Part shown: one piece after another, positions 44,515 to 54,717 of the stretch | How positions within the stretch are numbered: position 1 is the first letter of the stretch | Layout: every line of letters starts with the position of its first letter | From: Dichetophora obliterata | Lineage: Eukaryota > Arthropoda > Insecta > Diptera > Sciomyzidae | Direction of reading: 5' to 3' | Assembly: GCA_963920525.1 (NCBI GenBank) | Contig: OY986439.1 | Location: 37,241,819 to 37,305,818 of the forward strand | DNA length: 64,000 nucleotides | Notes under the pieces: generated by a model | Database searches by the model: none | Seen by the model: only the letters and a program-made list of their open reading frames with translations | Told to the model about the DNA's origin: nothing | Position numbers and translations under genes: made by a program

Positions 44515-45309
44515 TATATTTTAAAGTGATATTTGTGCAATCTGTTAATTTAAAGGTGGTGGTCCTCACTACAACTGATTTTTAAACTTAAGTGTCACAC
44601 TTTGGATTGCTGGGTTAGCTTTATTAAATATGCATATTTTACGAATGCGCAAATGACCACATCCAAAGAAAATGAGAGCAAATACAAAATTTAAAATTGC
44701 AACCGTTCGATATATAAACCTTAATTAGTTCCTTGCGTTTGAATTGCGTTGTCATGTTTTTTTGGTTTTGTATGTAAACTGTGTTTTAAAATGTGTGAGA
44801 ACATGTTATTATTAAATAATAAGCTTATAATAATTTTTTAGGTTTGTGGGATTTTTGGTGGGATTTTTTAATGGCTGTGGGGTTTTTGGTGGAAGTTTAA
44901 ATTGCTTTGGGAATTTTTTTGATAAAAATATCTAACGTGGGAGTATAAACTGGTAACTATGATTGGAGCGTTAGTGGCGTAGGCCAAACATGCGCTTGAC
45001 TAAATCTCTATACACTGTGCTTCAAAATAATAGCTCCACTCAAAAATTAAGAGTTTTGTGCTCTACTTAATGGAATTTTTAAAAACTCTTTTCCATAAAA
45101 GTTTCACACAAATAAATAAAAACAAACAACAACAATTATACTTTGCTAAGAGCGCCTAAGGGTAAAATAATTTATATTGTTTTAAACATGTTGCTTATAA
45201 ACTGTTGCAAAAATAAAGATCCACCATTCTGTTCGCAGTTTTTCTAGGGTTTGGCGCTTTTTTTTTTCTGATAAAAGTTTTATTAAAATCAAAACTAAAA
45301 TTTTAACAA

Positions 45310-46330
45310 TACCACGTGGGAAAAATTTTAAAAAGGGCAGATGACTTAATTGAAAAGTGAGGGTTCGAGAATAAGGTTTATTGCACGGGAAATTGGTCGG
45401 AGCCATAAGGTTGTTTGTAGTTATTTGCACAATCCTAAAAAATATGTATATGCAAAAGGCCGAGGATGAAAATAAAAACTCTGTGAACGAGATGAAAGAG
45501 TAATTTTTAGAGCCGCGAGCAACTAAAGCAAGAGTTGCAAACAACTTGCAACCCTAAGTTCTTTGTAAGTGTCTCGACAAACCATTTGTAGGTCACTGAA
45601 AAGGAATCCAAATATAAAGTACGCTAAATTGAAATTGGTCCAACGACTTCTGCCGCGCCATAAAATTGAAAGAGTGGAATTTGCACAAGAAATTTTTTAC
45701 ACTGATTCGACTTTGGTAAGTTTTTATGCGAGTCCTGGTTTCATAAATTTTCGCAATGGAATTTTATGTTTAGGTTATCTTTTCCGATGAAAAGAAATTT
45801 ATCCTTGACGGTCCAGACGGTTTTAATGGATACTGGCATAATCTACTAAAAGGTACACGTTATTTCGCGCGTCGAAACTTTGGTGATGGCAATTTGATGG
45901 TTAGGGGAGCAATCTCCTTCAGGAAAACCTAGGAAATTAAATTAACTTCAACTCGGATGAGAAGTAGAGCCTACATAACTGGTCTCAGAAGCAGTCTTCT
46001 TTATTTTCTCCGTGAAGACAGTGGACAAAATATGATTTTTTCACTGGATAACGCCGCCATCCACACTAATAAAGGGGCGATTGAGTGGTTTCAAGCTTAT
46101 TCAGTCGAGGTTTTAGGGTTGTCAGCATGTTCTCCAGACTTAAATCCAATGGAGAATATTTAGGGCATTTTAGTGAAACGAATTTATGCCAATAATTGAC
46201 AATTTGATACAGTCGAAGAGCTAAAAAATTGCATCTGTACAGAATGGAGTAAGTTGGATAACAATTAATTGAAATCGCTAGGTTTAAGTATGAAGAAAAG
46301 AGTGTTTGAAATTGTACCAAATAAACTACT
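45310..46330 (+). pseudogene. Tc1-like transposase relic with a 58 bp intron
   Basis: The plus strand encodes a Tc1-family DD34E transposase in pieces. The N-terminal part gives RFIAREIGRSHKVVCSYL. The segment from 45566 gives VSRQTICRSLKRNPNIKY and HKIERVEFAQE. A 58 bp intron at 45716-45773 (GTAAGT...TTTAG) restores TLVIFSDEKKFILDG, which holds the first catalytic Asp. Later come NMIFSLDNAAIHT (second Asp) and SPDLNPMENI (Glu), with exactly 34 residues between them. Stops occur at 45930 (TAG), 46161 (TAG where the family has Trp), 46197 (TGA) and 46266. Several frameshifts lie upstream of 45560, and the start codon region reads ATA. The gene is dead, but the active-site residues are still legible. 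Confidence 0.9.
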
Positions 46331-46340
46331 AAAATATACA

Positions 46341-46558
46341 GAGTGGATCTTTATTTTTGCAACAGTTTATAAGCAGCATGTTTAAAACAATAAGGCAATT
46401 CACAATCTTGTGCATTTGAGATGACCGATTTGTGCACTTGTAAAAATACGGAGTAGATCTTTATTTTTGCAACAGTTTATAACCAGCATGTTTAAAACAA
46501 TAAGGCAATTCACAATCTTGTGGATTTGGGATTGCAAATTTGTGCACTTGTAAAAATT
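46341..46558. repeat. 110 bp tandem duplication across an insertion junction
   Basis: The block from GAGTGGATCTTTATTTTTGC through AAAACAATAAGGCAATTCAC to GTGCACTTGTAAAAAT occurs at 46341-46450 and again at 46451-46558. It includes both Tc1 terminal-repeat sequence and the left end of the nested element, so the duplication came after that insertion. Confidence 0.88.
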
Positions 46559-46678
46559 TGCCACCAATTGTGAACGGTCTATTTGGGTTTACTTTGCAAC
46601 CCTTGTTGCAAAACATAAAATTCACAGCTGATCGACGAAAAGCAAAATTATTTTATTGGAAATTGTGCTTAAACAAAT

Positions 46679-46823
46679 TTACTGCATTATTCTGTGTAAC
46701 GAAGAAGCACACCAACGATGAGAAAAACACGAGAAGCAATGCTTTCTTCCATACAAAGTTGTATTGCTTCCCTTGTCTTTCTCCTCATTGGTGTGCTTCT
46801 TCGTGATACAGAATAATGCAGTT
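46679..46823. mobile_element. 139 bp PIF/Harbinger-type hairpin (46682-46820), TTA duplication
   Basis: CTGCATTATTCTGTGTAACG with AAGAAGCACACCAACG is inverted at CGTGATACAGAATAATGCAG. TTA flanks both sides. It is the same family as 39115-39248. Confidence 0.9.
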
Positions 46824-47065
46824 AATGACGAAAAAAGCTTGAAGGCTTTCTTTATTTTCCACATCAGTTAATTTTTCAATTTTACTTTTTTCAGCTATCA
46901 GCTGTCAGTTTACATTTCAGTATTGCATACGTTTAGTAAATATAAACTATAAGTTCGTAGTATTGCTTATTTGCAATAGCGTAGAAAATGCATCTCTGTA
47001 TATTTTGTTAGTGTAGAGTAAAAATATACTCTACCATTTTGCAAGTGCTATGATGCAAGACCATT

Positions 47066-47265
47066 TGCACAGCCATGGTAGAAGAATACAGGTAGATGCA
47101 CCAGATGAGAGCATACTGCCGGAAATGTCAAAACGAAGCAAAATTTCATATTTATTTTCTTTTGTTTCCATGTGCCACACAGCTGTATTTGTCAGACATG
47201 GCAGAATGGAAAGAGAGCACAGTCAGCGCTACAGTTACCTCTATCCTTATACCATGTGCACAGCA
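47066..47265. mobile_element. 184 bp element with CATGGTAGAAG ends (47074-47257), perfect 8 bp duplication
   Basis: CATGGTAGAAGAATACAGGT and ACCTCTATCCTTATACCATG are inverted ends. TGCACAGC is duplicated perfectly (47066-47073 and 47258-47265). A second copy at 54527-54709 is about 85% identical and also has a perfect 8 bp duplication. It is hAT- or P-like in type. Overlapping short open frames here are not conserved in the second copy. Confidence 0.9.
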
Positions 47266-47474
47266 TTGTGAACGGCCCTAATATAAATTATTTTACCGCT
47301 AGGCGCTCTCAGCAAAGTATAAGTGTTGTTGTTTGTTTTTTATTTTTTTTATTTGTGTGAAACTTTTATGGGAAAGAGTTAAAAAATTTCATAAAGTAGA
47401 GCACAAAACGCCTAATTTTTGAGTGGATCTATTATTTTGAAACAGAGTTTATATGTCATTTTTAACTAACAATA

Positions 47475-47743
47475 TGGGTATTTACGATTCAGTAAATTAC
47501 GATTCATGGTGTACTTGCTAGTGCAGTTGAGGACTTGCGCACTTTACAAAAACAAAATACACGTACGTCAAAAATCTGCACACGTGCTTGTCTATTGTAG
47601 CCTAAAACTTGAGGACTTGAGCAGTTGTGCACTTGTGTGCATTGAAAAATTTTGACAGCTTTAAAAAAGTGATAGTGTGCACAAAAACCTAGCCGCACAA
47701 GTCTTCAACTGCACAGGCAAGTGCACTGAATCGTGAATACCCT
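47475..47743. mobile_element. 269 bp element related to 43975-44514
   Basis: The left end TGGGTATTTACGATTCAGT and the right end CACTGAATCGTGAATACCCT are inverted. The flanks are ATA and ATT. Internal blocks (TTTTGACG/CGTACGTCAAAA, TGCACTTGTGTGCATTGAAA) match the 43975 element. Confidence 0.78.
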
Positions 47744-47788
47744 ATTGATTGTGTATATTAAACTATTAAAATATGTAAATTTTTTTCT

Positions 47789-48202
47789 TTAAGCTTAGTA
47801 TGTGTAGAAACGAAAAAAAAAATTTCCATAAGAAATACATTGAGATTTTTGACAACGAACAGGCATCGAAATTTTTTTCGCCAGCTAGTACGCTGTAGAA
47901 GCGAAACTTATGTTGCCAAATTTCCATTCGTGAGTGGAGAGTTGAAATTTCAAAATTTCGCTGTCGATTATATGCCCATACATTTAATTGGCGCGGAAAT
48001 TTGCATTTATAAATTTATTGTTGCATTTATATAGTTTCTTAATGTGTAGTCTTGCTTTTTATAGGATATAAAATTGCAGCAATAAAAATATGAATCTGTC
48101 AACCAGAACAGCAAGTGCTTTTTCTCCACACAAAAATTTTGGCTCTAAACCAATGCCCAAATATGCCCAAAAATTTTCGTTCCTACAGCATACTAAGCTT
48201 TA
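47789..48202. mobile_element. 408 bp PIF/Harbinger-type element (47792-48199), TTA duplication
   Basis: AGCTTAGTATGTGTAGAAAC with GAAAA is inverted at TTTTCGTTCCTACAGCATAC, TAAGCT. TTA flanks both sides (47789-47791 and 48200-48202). The interior includes a GC-neutral stretch with no recognised protein. Confidence 0.8.
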
Positions 48203-48656
48203 GCAAATTTTATCCATTCACATTACACTCTGCGGCGCAACATACGAACCTCTCCCTTACATTTTAAATTCATACTTAGTAAAACAAGTTTTTGTTTTTA
48301 AACTCAAGTTAAATTAAAGAAGGTTATTGTATTATTTAATTCATTATATTTTAATTCCTCGAATATTATGACCGAACCAGGAATACAGTTGGTTTATGTT
48401 TTGCAGCGAAGACCCCACACCAAAGAAGTAAAATATAAGGAAATGGTGTTGCTTTCACATACACTGTACGTGAACTGTCGCACCATTCGTAAATTGTGCG
48501 AGCGAGAAAGAGTGTGTTTTTTGACATTTTTGAGAACCCTGGCATCTGATTGGAAGACTCCTCAGCAAAATAGTTGAAAATAATTTAATTTTAAGCATTT
48601 TTCACTGCTTAAAAAGCAACAAAATTAAAGAAAAAAACCACTAAAACAAATGCAAT
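48203..48656. other. Unassigned stretch upstream of the THAP-like exon
   Basis: It contains a 69-codon open frame (48368-48577, MTEPGIQLVYVLQRRPHTK...) of unknown nature, directly upstream of the THAP-like exon. It could be 5' leader or promoter sequence for that exon, or unrelated. I saw no repeat matches. Confidence 0.4.
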
Positions 48657-48724
48657 ATGAGTTGTGCGGTTAAGAATTGTAATAGTTCCCGAAAACTTAA
48701 AAACAATGCGCATTCGTTCCACAG
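48657..48724 (+). CDS. Possible first coding exon of a THAP-domain protein (partial)
   Basis: ATG at 48657 opens MSCAVKNCNSSRKLKNNAHS followed by FHR. It ends at AG|GTAAAT, a good splice donor, in phase 2. THAP zinc fingers begin in just this way: a start codon close to a Cys-x2-4-Cys pair (here C3 and C8, one residue wider than the usual spacing) and then an FHRFP-like motif at which many THAP genes have an intron. I could not find a convincing second exon; the candidate acceptor at about 48807 (TTTTAG) gives NVYISY and a stop. The exon may belong to a host gene with a long intron, to a P-element/THAP-type transposase relic, or be an orphan fragment. The gap 48725-49140 is otherwise featureless. 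Confidence 0.42.
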
Positions 48725-49144
48725 GTAAATATGTCAATACGGTTTAAATTCTTTTAACAAAAGTGCTTTATTTAGTTTCTAACGATATTTTTTTAACTTA
48801 TTTGTTTTAGAAATGTATATATTTCTTATTAAAAATGGTTTAAAAATGCAATTTAGACCCCGTTGATTTTCCGCCAGTTTGATCAAACCACATCTGTCAA
48901 AACACAAACACTGCTTCAGGGGCGCAGTTATTTTTCGCAGTTGAATACATGTTTGGGGCGCTCTTGTTTTCAGCATAGTGAATCAGATTTAGTACCTGTT
49001 TGTTAAATTTTTCTGATTTTTACACAACAACTAGGCAGAAACACAAAAAAAAAAAATAAGGATTTAAAAAAATTAACCTAATATAATTTGTAATTAAAGT
49101 TGAAGTTTAGAATTTATAGGCCTTCAAATATAGAAAAATTACCT

Positions 49145-49645
49145 AAAAATCTTGCAGTTTTTCTAGTTTTTCAACAAAACTAAGCTTTATGGGTATTAAA
49201 ACAAAGGTAATGTGCGTATCTATTCAACGAGGTGTCAAATATAGAATTCCATAAAAATTCATTAAGATATAATTTTTTATAATTAGAATTTGTCTGAAAG
49301 ACTAGTGGTTTCTCTTTTACGAAAGCAATACATTAAAAAGAGAATTATTAAAAAGATAACTACATTCAGAACTGCTGTAGACAGAGAAGCCTGTGTGGTA
49401 CTTACTGAGGTTTGTAAGCCCTAAGCAGCATCCGAAAGCCTCCTTTTGATACATTTTTTTTTTATTAAATCTGGAAAAACCTCGCGATTTTAAGTAAAAA
49501 AAGGGTTGTATCTTAAATGTATGTATTTTTATGTTTGATATCTTGTTGAATAGATACTTGTATTATCTCTCTTTTGATACCCATAAAGTTTAGTTTTGTT
49601 GGAAAACTTAAAAAATCAGCTAAATTTTTAGTCCACTTTTTCCAA
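49145..49645. repeat. ~500 bp foldback with GC-richer core
   Basis: 'TTTTTCAACAAAACTAAGC' with 'TTTATGGGTATTAAAACAAA' and 'GTATCTATTCAACGAGGTGT' at 49155-49235 is inverted at 49535-49625. The loop contains the ~75 bp block 49371-49441 that recurs at 9993-10069. No target duplication was resolved. 49646-50036 holds nothing recognisable. Confidence 0.65.
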
Positions 49646-50036
49646 TGTTGGATGCCTATAACTTCTAAGCCAAATGCAAGCGATCAAAAATTTTTTAAAT
49701 AATTAGAGTTGTTGCTATTCTTGAAATGTTTCTAAAATTTTAATGCATAAGAACAAACTTTAACAGTTTGGGCCTTCTTTTACGATACAACCGAATACGG
49801 CCCTTTGTGATTGTTTCTGTATTTGTGTGAACCAACACCAATTTAAAAAATACCACACTTTTCTGCTATTACACCACTTCCTTATATTTTACTTCTTTGC
49901 CCCACACCGATTACGCGTGCAAGCTCAAAGCTTTCAGCTGTTTTGCAGATATGACACAATGTGCGGCGTTTTAAAAGTTTACATCTGTTTAATGTTTAAA
50001 ATAGATTTTAGGCTAAAACTAAATTCAGCAAGTAAC

Positions 50037-50265
50037 TTATGCTTGGTTTTCACTATGTAATTTTTATGACGACACAAAACTTTATCACCTGAAATATCAC
50101 CTCAATAAAACTCTACAACATTTTCTGCATAGCTCCATTTTATATTTCATTTGTTTTTAATTTTCCAAGATTGCTAAAGTTAGAAAAAATGACAATATGT
50201 TGTCATTTTCAATTTGATTGACAACAACTGACCACTGAAAATGACATAGTGAAAACCAAGCATTA
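50037..50265. mobile_element. 223 bp PIF/Harbinger-type element (50040-50262), TTA duplication, copy 2
   Basis: TGCTTGGTTTTCACTATGTA and its inverse end the element. TTA flanks both sides (50037-50039 and 50263-50265). It matches 39287-39503 closely; the main difference is a few extra bases near the left end. Confidence 0.92.
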
Positions 50266-50296
50266 TATAAGAAAACTGCATTAGGTAAGAAAACTG

Positions 50297-51429
50297 CACT
50301 CAGAAAAAAAAACAAATCTTTTTGTGATAAAAAATTTCTCTATTTTTGATAATAGAAATTTTCTTTATTTCAAATAAAATTTACTTCAATTATAATAAAT
50401 TTTCACATATTCGAAGAAATATTTCCTTCCTTGTGGGAAATGAAAATATTTCATGTCTCTAATAATGATAAGTATTTTTATCTCACTGAAAAAATCTCAT
50501 TTATAGAGAAAAATTTATAGAATATGAAAAATGTTCTCCATTGTTGATAAATAATTCACTATGCGAAATATTTTCTTCAATAACAACAAATCCTTTCTCA
50601 AAAATTAATAAGGCTTCTTCTCAAAAATCGATATATTTTTCTTATATTGAATGAGGTACAAAAAAATAGAAAGCGCCAGAACAATTGATTAATGTTGTGA
50701 AAAGCAAGTGTTGTATATTCTGCATATTATGACGATTGTTCCTTCAAAAGGTTTTTTTAACTTAACAGCTACACAAAGTGATGTTGTTTATTACTACTGT
50801 ATTTTGGATGCATTTACAAAATCGTTTTTCAGAATAAATTTCTGGAATATTTATAAAGAGTCCTGAAAAATAATCCTACAACAATAATTCTACCTCTTAA
50901 CACATTTTATACTAATATTTTTAAAACCGAATCACAATTTGATATTAATACTTCTACTTTGCGTAGAACTGAGTTAAAACAAATGTTTGACAAAAATAAT
51001 TTTTTAATCGTAATTGCGGATATACTTCTGTGTTTTAAAGAAAAATGTACGCAATAAAGAAATATGTTGTACCAATGTTAAGAAAATATATCTTTCTTTT
51101 AAAGAAAGTGTTATTTTTTGTAAGAAACTACAAACGCAACTTAAAGAAAACATTTATTAAATTAAATAAATATTTCTCTGTTTTCGGGAAAAATTTATAC
51201 AATAAAGAAAAAGATTGAACGTATTATAAAGAAATATTTTTCTATTAAAGAGAAGGTGTCTTTTATTAATGAGAAAATATTTCTCATTTTCATGGAAGCT
51301 TTTTGCCATTTTTAGGGAATTTTTGGGATCACATTTAGAGAAAAGCATTCTCTGGAGCAAAGTCAATACCATTTCTCACTTAATATGATGCCTTTTTTTC
51401 TCATATTCCGATAAACTTTTTTCTGAGTG
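50297..51429. mobile_element. 1133 bp AT-rich element with CACTCAGAAAAAA ends
   Basis: CACTCAGAAAAAA and TTTTTTCTGAGTG are inverted ends. The interior is very AT-rich, with many short AGAAATATTTTTC-like words in both orientations. Short frames such as 51157-51372 follow from this composition. No target duplication could be fixed, so the superfamily is open. Confidence 0.6.
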
Positions 51430-51543
51430 TGCTAACGCCTTTGAATATTGTTGTTTTGTTTTATTTTTTGTTAAACAGTTGCTATGAAGCTCATTTTGGT
51501 AATTATTAAATTTTTTTTAGAAATGTACCACAAAATTGGAATA

Positions 51544-52831
51544 TATTGGGGGTTGGAATTAATTTTAAAGGTTTTTTTTCGGTTTTTGAGCATTTATTTA
51601 AAAACAACGGTTCAATGTATATTATTCAAAGTATTGTCCATCGTTAGCTACAACATTTTCCCATCTTTCTGGCAGCATATGGATTCCGCGCCGGAAGAAC
51701 GATTCGTCTTTTGAGGCAATCCACGAATCGACCCATTTTTTGGTATCCTCGTAAGAAGTGAAGCGCTGCTCAGCCAAGCCATGCGTCATCGATCTGAATA
51801 GGTGGTAGTCGGAAGGGGCTATGTCTGGGCTATAAGGCGGGTGGGGTAGCACATCCCAATTCAGCGCCTCCAACGTTTCCTTGACGGTTCTTGCAACATG
51901 TGGCCGTGCGTTGTTATGTTGAAAAACCACTTTGTCGTGTCTTTTGGCATATTCCGGCCGTTTAACCTTTAATGCTCGGCTCAATTGCATCAATTGTTGT
52001 TGGTAGCGTTCCCCAGTGATGGTTTCGTTAGGTTTTAGCAGCTCATAGTACACGACACCCTTCTGATCCCACCAAATACACAGCATAAGCTTGGCGCCAT
52101 GAATATTCGGCTTGGCCCTCGATGTTGATGCATGGCCGGGTGGTCCCCACGATTTTTTTCGCTTAGGATTATCGTAATGGATCCACTTTTCATCGCCAGT
52201 GACAATACGATGCAAAAAACTCTTCCTTTTATGCCGTTGAAGCAGTTGTTCGCACATGCAAAATCGCCGTTCAACGTCTCTCGGCTTCAACTGGTACGGC
52301 ACCCAATTTCCTTGCTTTTGAATCATTCCCATGGCCTTCAAGCGTTTGCCGACCGTTGATAAGTCGACTCCCAATGATTTTGACAATTCTTGAAGGGTTT
52401 GACACGGGTCTTCATCCAGCAAAGCCTCCAATTCCTCATCAAACTTTTTCGGCTGGCCCGGACGCTCTTTGTCTTCCGTATCAAAATCACCACTTTTAAA
52501 CCGACGGAACCAGTACTCACAAGTAGAAATCGATGGAGCATAGTCCCCGTAAGCCTCAGTAAGCGTGCGTTGTGCTTCAACCGCTTTTTTCTTCAAATGG
52601 AAGCACAAAAGTAAACCTTCCCGCAAATTGCGTTTTGTTGGAACGAAAGTCGACATGTTCACAGAGAAAAAAATATATGTTGTTTACACTTCAGTGGAAT
52701 GACACATACTGAAAAATGAAGCTTAAACAATGTGCTTTGAAATGAATATAGTCACAGGTGTGCCCGATGCGATCTATTGATAGTTACGCCATCTCTTAGA
52801 AAACCTTTAAAACTAATTCCAACCCCCAATA
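51544..52831. mobile_element. Full-length mariner element (51546-52829), TA duplication
   Basis: TTGGGGGTTGGAATTA followed by RTTTTAAAGGTTTT forms inverted ends of about 30 bp with a single mismatch. TA flanks both sides (51544-51545 and 52830-52831). The length of 1284 bp is normal for mariner elements of the Mos1 type. The transposase frame on the minus strand is uninterrupted, so this is one of the youngest elements in the window. Confidence 0.96.
51622..52662 (-). CDS. mariner transposase, open frame but second catalytic Asp replaced by Asn
   Basis: The 346-residue frame is a mariner (Tc1/mariner superfamily) transposase, which cuts and pastes the element at TA sites in the nucleus. The helix-turn-helix DNA-binding part covers residues 1-115 (CFHLKKKAVEAQ, YWFRRFKSGDFD, LSTVGKRL). 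A WVPYQL linker near 120 follows. The DD34D catalytic domain has TGDEKW (Asp157), QHNNARPH (position 250, normally HDNA) and SPDIAPSDYHLF (Asp285). The spacing of 34 residues shows that position 250 is the catalytic one; its codon at 51913-51915 reads AAC on the minus strand. The true start is probably the second Met (residue 3, at 52656), because related proteins begin MS(S/T)FVP. Sequence and length most resemble the Mos1 (mauritiana) group. Without that Asp the enzyme should bind ends but not cut. Confidence 0.95.
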   Translation of the reverse strand: MNMSTFVPTKRNLREGLLLCFHLKKKAVEAQRTLTEAYGDYAPSISTCEYWFRRFKSGDFDTEDKERPGQPKKFDEELEALLDEDPCQTLQELSKSLGVDLSTVGKRLKAMGMIQKQGNWVPYQLKPRDVERRFCMCEQLLQRHKRKSFLHRIVTGDEKWIHYDNPKRKKSWGPPGHASTSRAKPNIHGAKLMLCIWWDQKGVVYYELLKPNETITGERYQQQLMQLSRALKVKRPEYAKRHDKVVFQHNNARPHVARTVKETLEALNWDVLPHPPYSPDIAPSDYHLFRSMTHGLAEQRFTSYEDTKKWVDSWIASKDESFFRRGIHMLPERWENVVANDGQYFE

Positions 52832-54228
52832 ATTATTATTCGTTTACAGTTTTTATTCGTTATTAATACACCATATTTAGTGGCATGTATTGATATTTCG
52901 GTACTTATTTATTTTCACTGTCAAAGTGTTAAGCACAGATTTCTCACTAAGAAAATTATACACTTTGAACCTGTCACTAAAAATTAAGAGAAAACTTGGG
53001 TGATTTTTTATTACTATTTATTATACATTCAAAACTTTAATATCTGTGTAATTCAACTTTATACAAACGATCACTTCAATAACTTGGTGTATGTTTTTAT
53101 ATGAATTTATTAATAACTTGCTACGTTGCAAAATCGACACTACAAAACTGCTTCGATAAATTTATCTTTCACTACATTCTGCAGATAAAATGAACTTAAG
53201 TGCAAAAAAATTTATTAATATTTATGAATGAACAATGCGCGGGTTGACATTTAGTACAGAACTAAATTTAAATTTTGCAATAAATGTGAAACAAGTAATC
53301 TTACAATGCAACAAGAAATCAAACTAAACAAAAAGTGGCAACAATTAAATGTGTATAAAAATAAATTGCATTGTCTCTAGACGCACAACTTGCCCGGTAA
53401 AATCAAAATAATACTTAATTTATTTTATTTTTTTTTTCTATATGTTTTACTCTAACATTCACTGCATTGATTTTAATTTGTCGATCTGTAGTTTTTATTG
53501 TAGTTTATTGTTTATTACGCGATCATTAATTAGCATAAGTTAAGAACAATTTTTCAATTTCACATTCCATGGCAACATAATAAATGTTAATAATTTCAAA
53601 AAACACACACAATTAAATGAAATATTACTAACTTAAAGTGCGTTTACAACTGCCACAAAACGCTCTGTGACAATAAAAAATAAGGCAATAACTATTGATC
53701 GTAAACAGAAAAAAAAACTCATAAAAATAGCACGTGGAAGGTAAACGACATATTAAAAGTTACAACGGAATGCGTGTTATTTAAGCCGAATTAAGCTATC
53801 AACTGATAAGCATTTTTCTAGCGTGCATTAAACTTAAGACTTTGTTTATTTCTAGTGGCTACTTTGAGTACGATTTTGTATATCTGTCCACACTTGGAAC
53901 AACTTATTGATAATATGTAACTTATGTGATATAACAAAAAACAAAAAATAGTTTGCTTCGATCTTAAAACTTCACTTCAAGAATTGTTTAAAGAAATTAA
54001 TGCTGTGACAGTGGCATTAATTTAACAGGCTTGAATTGATAAGCAATGTTTTAACTTTTTTTATTTTGTTGAATAATCATTTTTGTTCTGTACGCTTTGT
54101 TGCACTATTCGTTCGTTGTTTGTTTACAACTGCGAAGTAGTGTTGCCAACGCATTAAGACTGGTGTAACATTTAAAATTTTTGACATTTTTAATAAAAAA
54201 AAACTCATTACTGTACCAAAATTTTATC
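52832..54228. other. AT-rich stretch without a recognisable gene
   Basis: I saw no repeats with clear ends, no protein and no RNA gene. Compared with its neighbours it looks unusually free of insertions, so it may be older single-copy sequence. Confidence 0.4.
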
Positions 54229-54518
54229 TTATACTATGTTTCCATCTGCTCGAAATCTTGCGATTTTGAAAAAGTGATTTCAAAGTGTTTCCATCTGGAA
54301 TGTCATGACAGCTCGATTTCATTTGACAATTAAGACTTCATTTGATAAATTTTAGAATGAGCAAATCGTCAAGAAGCAATTGCATTGTTGCATTCCTTTT
54401 GCCATTTTTTTTTCTCCAAAATTGATACTAGCAATTGCTCCTCACTGCAGCTAAAAGCCTTTTTATTTTCATTTTCATTATTATTGTTATCGTTTTTTTT
54501 TTAAATAATAAATTAGCT

Positions 54519-54717
54519 GTCATATCCATGGTAGAAGAATACAGGTATATGCACCAGATGAGAGCATACTGCCGGAATTGTCAAAACGAAGTAAAACTTT
54601 TTCTTTATTTTCTTTTGTTTCCATTCGCAACACAGATAAATTTGACAGACATGGCAGTATGGAAAGAGAGCATAGTCCGCGCTGCATATACCTCTATCCT
54701 TCTACCATAGTCATATC
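54519..54717. mobile_element. 183 bp CATGGTAGAAG element, copy 2 (54527-54709), perfect 8 bp duplication
   Basis: It has ends and interior like 47074-47257. GTCATATC is duplicated perfectly (54519-54526 and 54710-54717). It is nested in the 54232-56810 element. Confidence 0.9.

Larger units (their letters stand above)
43505..44970. mobile_element. Foldback element with GTGGGATTTTT repeats and two nested elements
   Basis: GTCATAGTTGTCAGTTT (about 43507) is inverted at AAACTGGTAACTATGAT (about 44947-44963). Next to each end are repeated 'GTGGGATTTTTTAATT'-type words (43560-43640 and 44840-44940). A hairpin at 43677-43921 and an element at 43975-44514 are nested inside. No target duplication was resolved. 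Confidence 0.6.
46499..47283. mobile_element. ATT/AAT-group element (46502-47280) nested in the Tc1 terminal repeat
   Basis: AAGGCAATTCACAATCTTG at the left and CATTGTGAACGGCCCT at the right are the inverted ends. AAT flanks both sides (46499-46501 and 47281-47283). The intact left Tc1 repeat supplies the empty site. Two younger elements (46682-46820 and 47074-47257) lie inside. Confidence 0.88.
45011..47451. mobile_element. Tc1-like transposon (45013-47449) with ~230 bp terminal repeats and nested insertions, TA duplication
   Basis: CACTGTGCTTCAAAATAATA at the left is inverted at 47430-47449. TA flanks both sides. The terminal repeats continue for about 230 bp (ATTTTACC..TAGGCGCTC, then AACATGTTGCTTATAAACTG). 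The right repeat is interrupted after AAAACAAT by an element of the AGGG/ATT group. The left repeat shows the uninterrupted order AAAACAATATAAATTATT on its inverse strand. The element carries a broken transposase gene and further nested elements. Confidence 0.92.

Noticed and set aside
48368..48577. 69-codon frame (MTEPGIQLVYVLQRRPHTK...) upstream of the THAP-like exon
   Set aside because: No recognisable domain and no sign that it is spliced or conserved. Kept only as part of an unassigned stretch.
52035..52614. Open frames on both strands overlapping the mariner transposase
   Set aside because: They are shadows of the 346-residue transposase frame in other phases.
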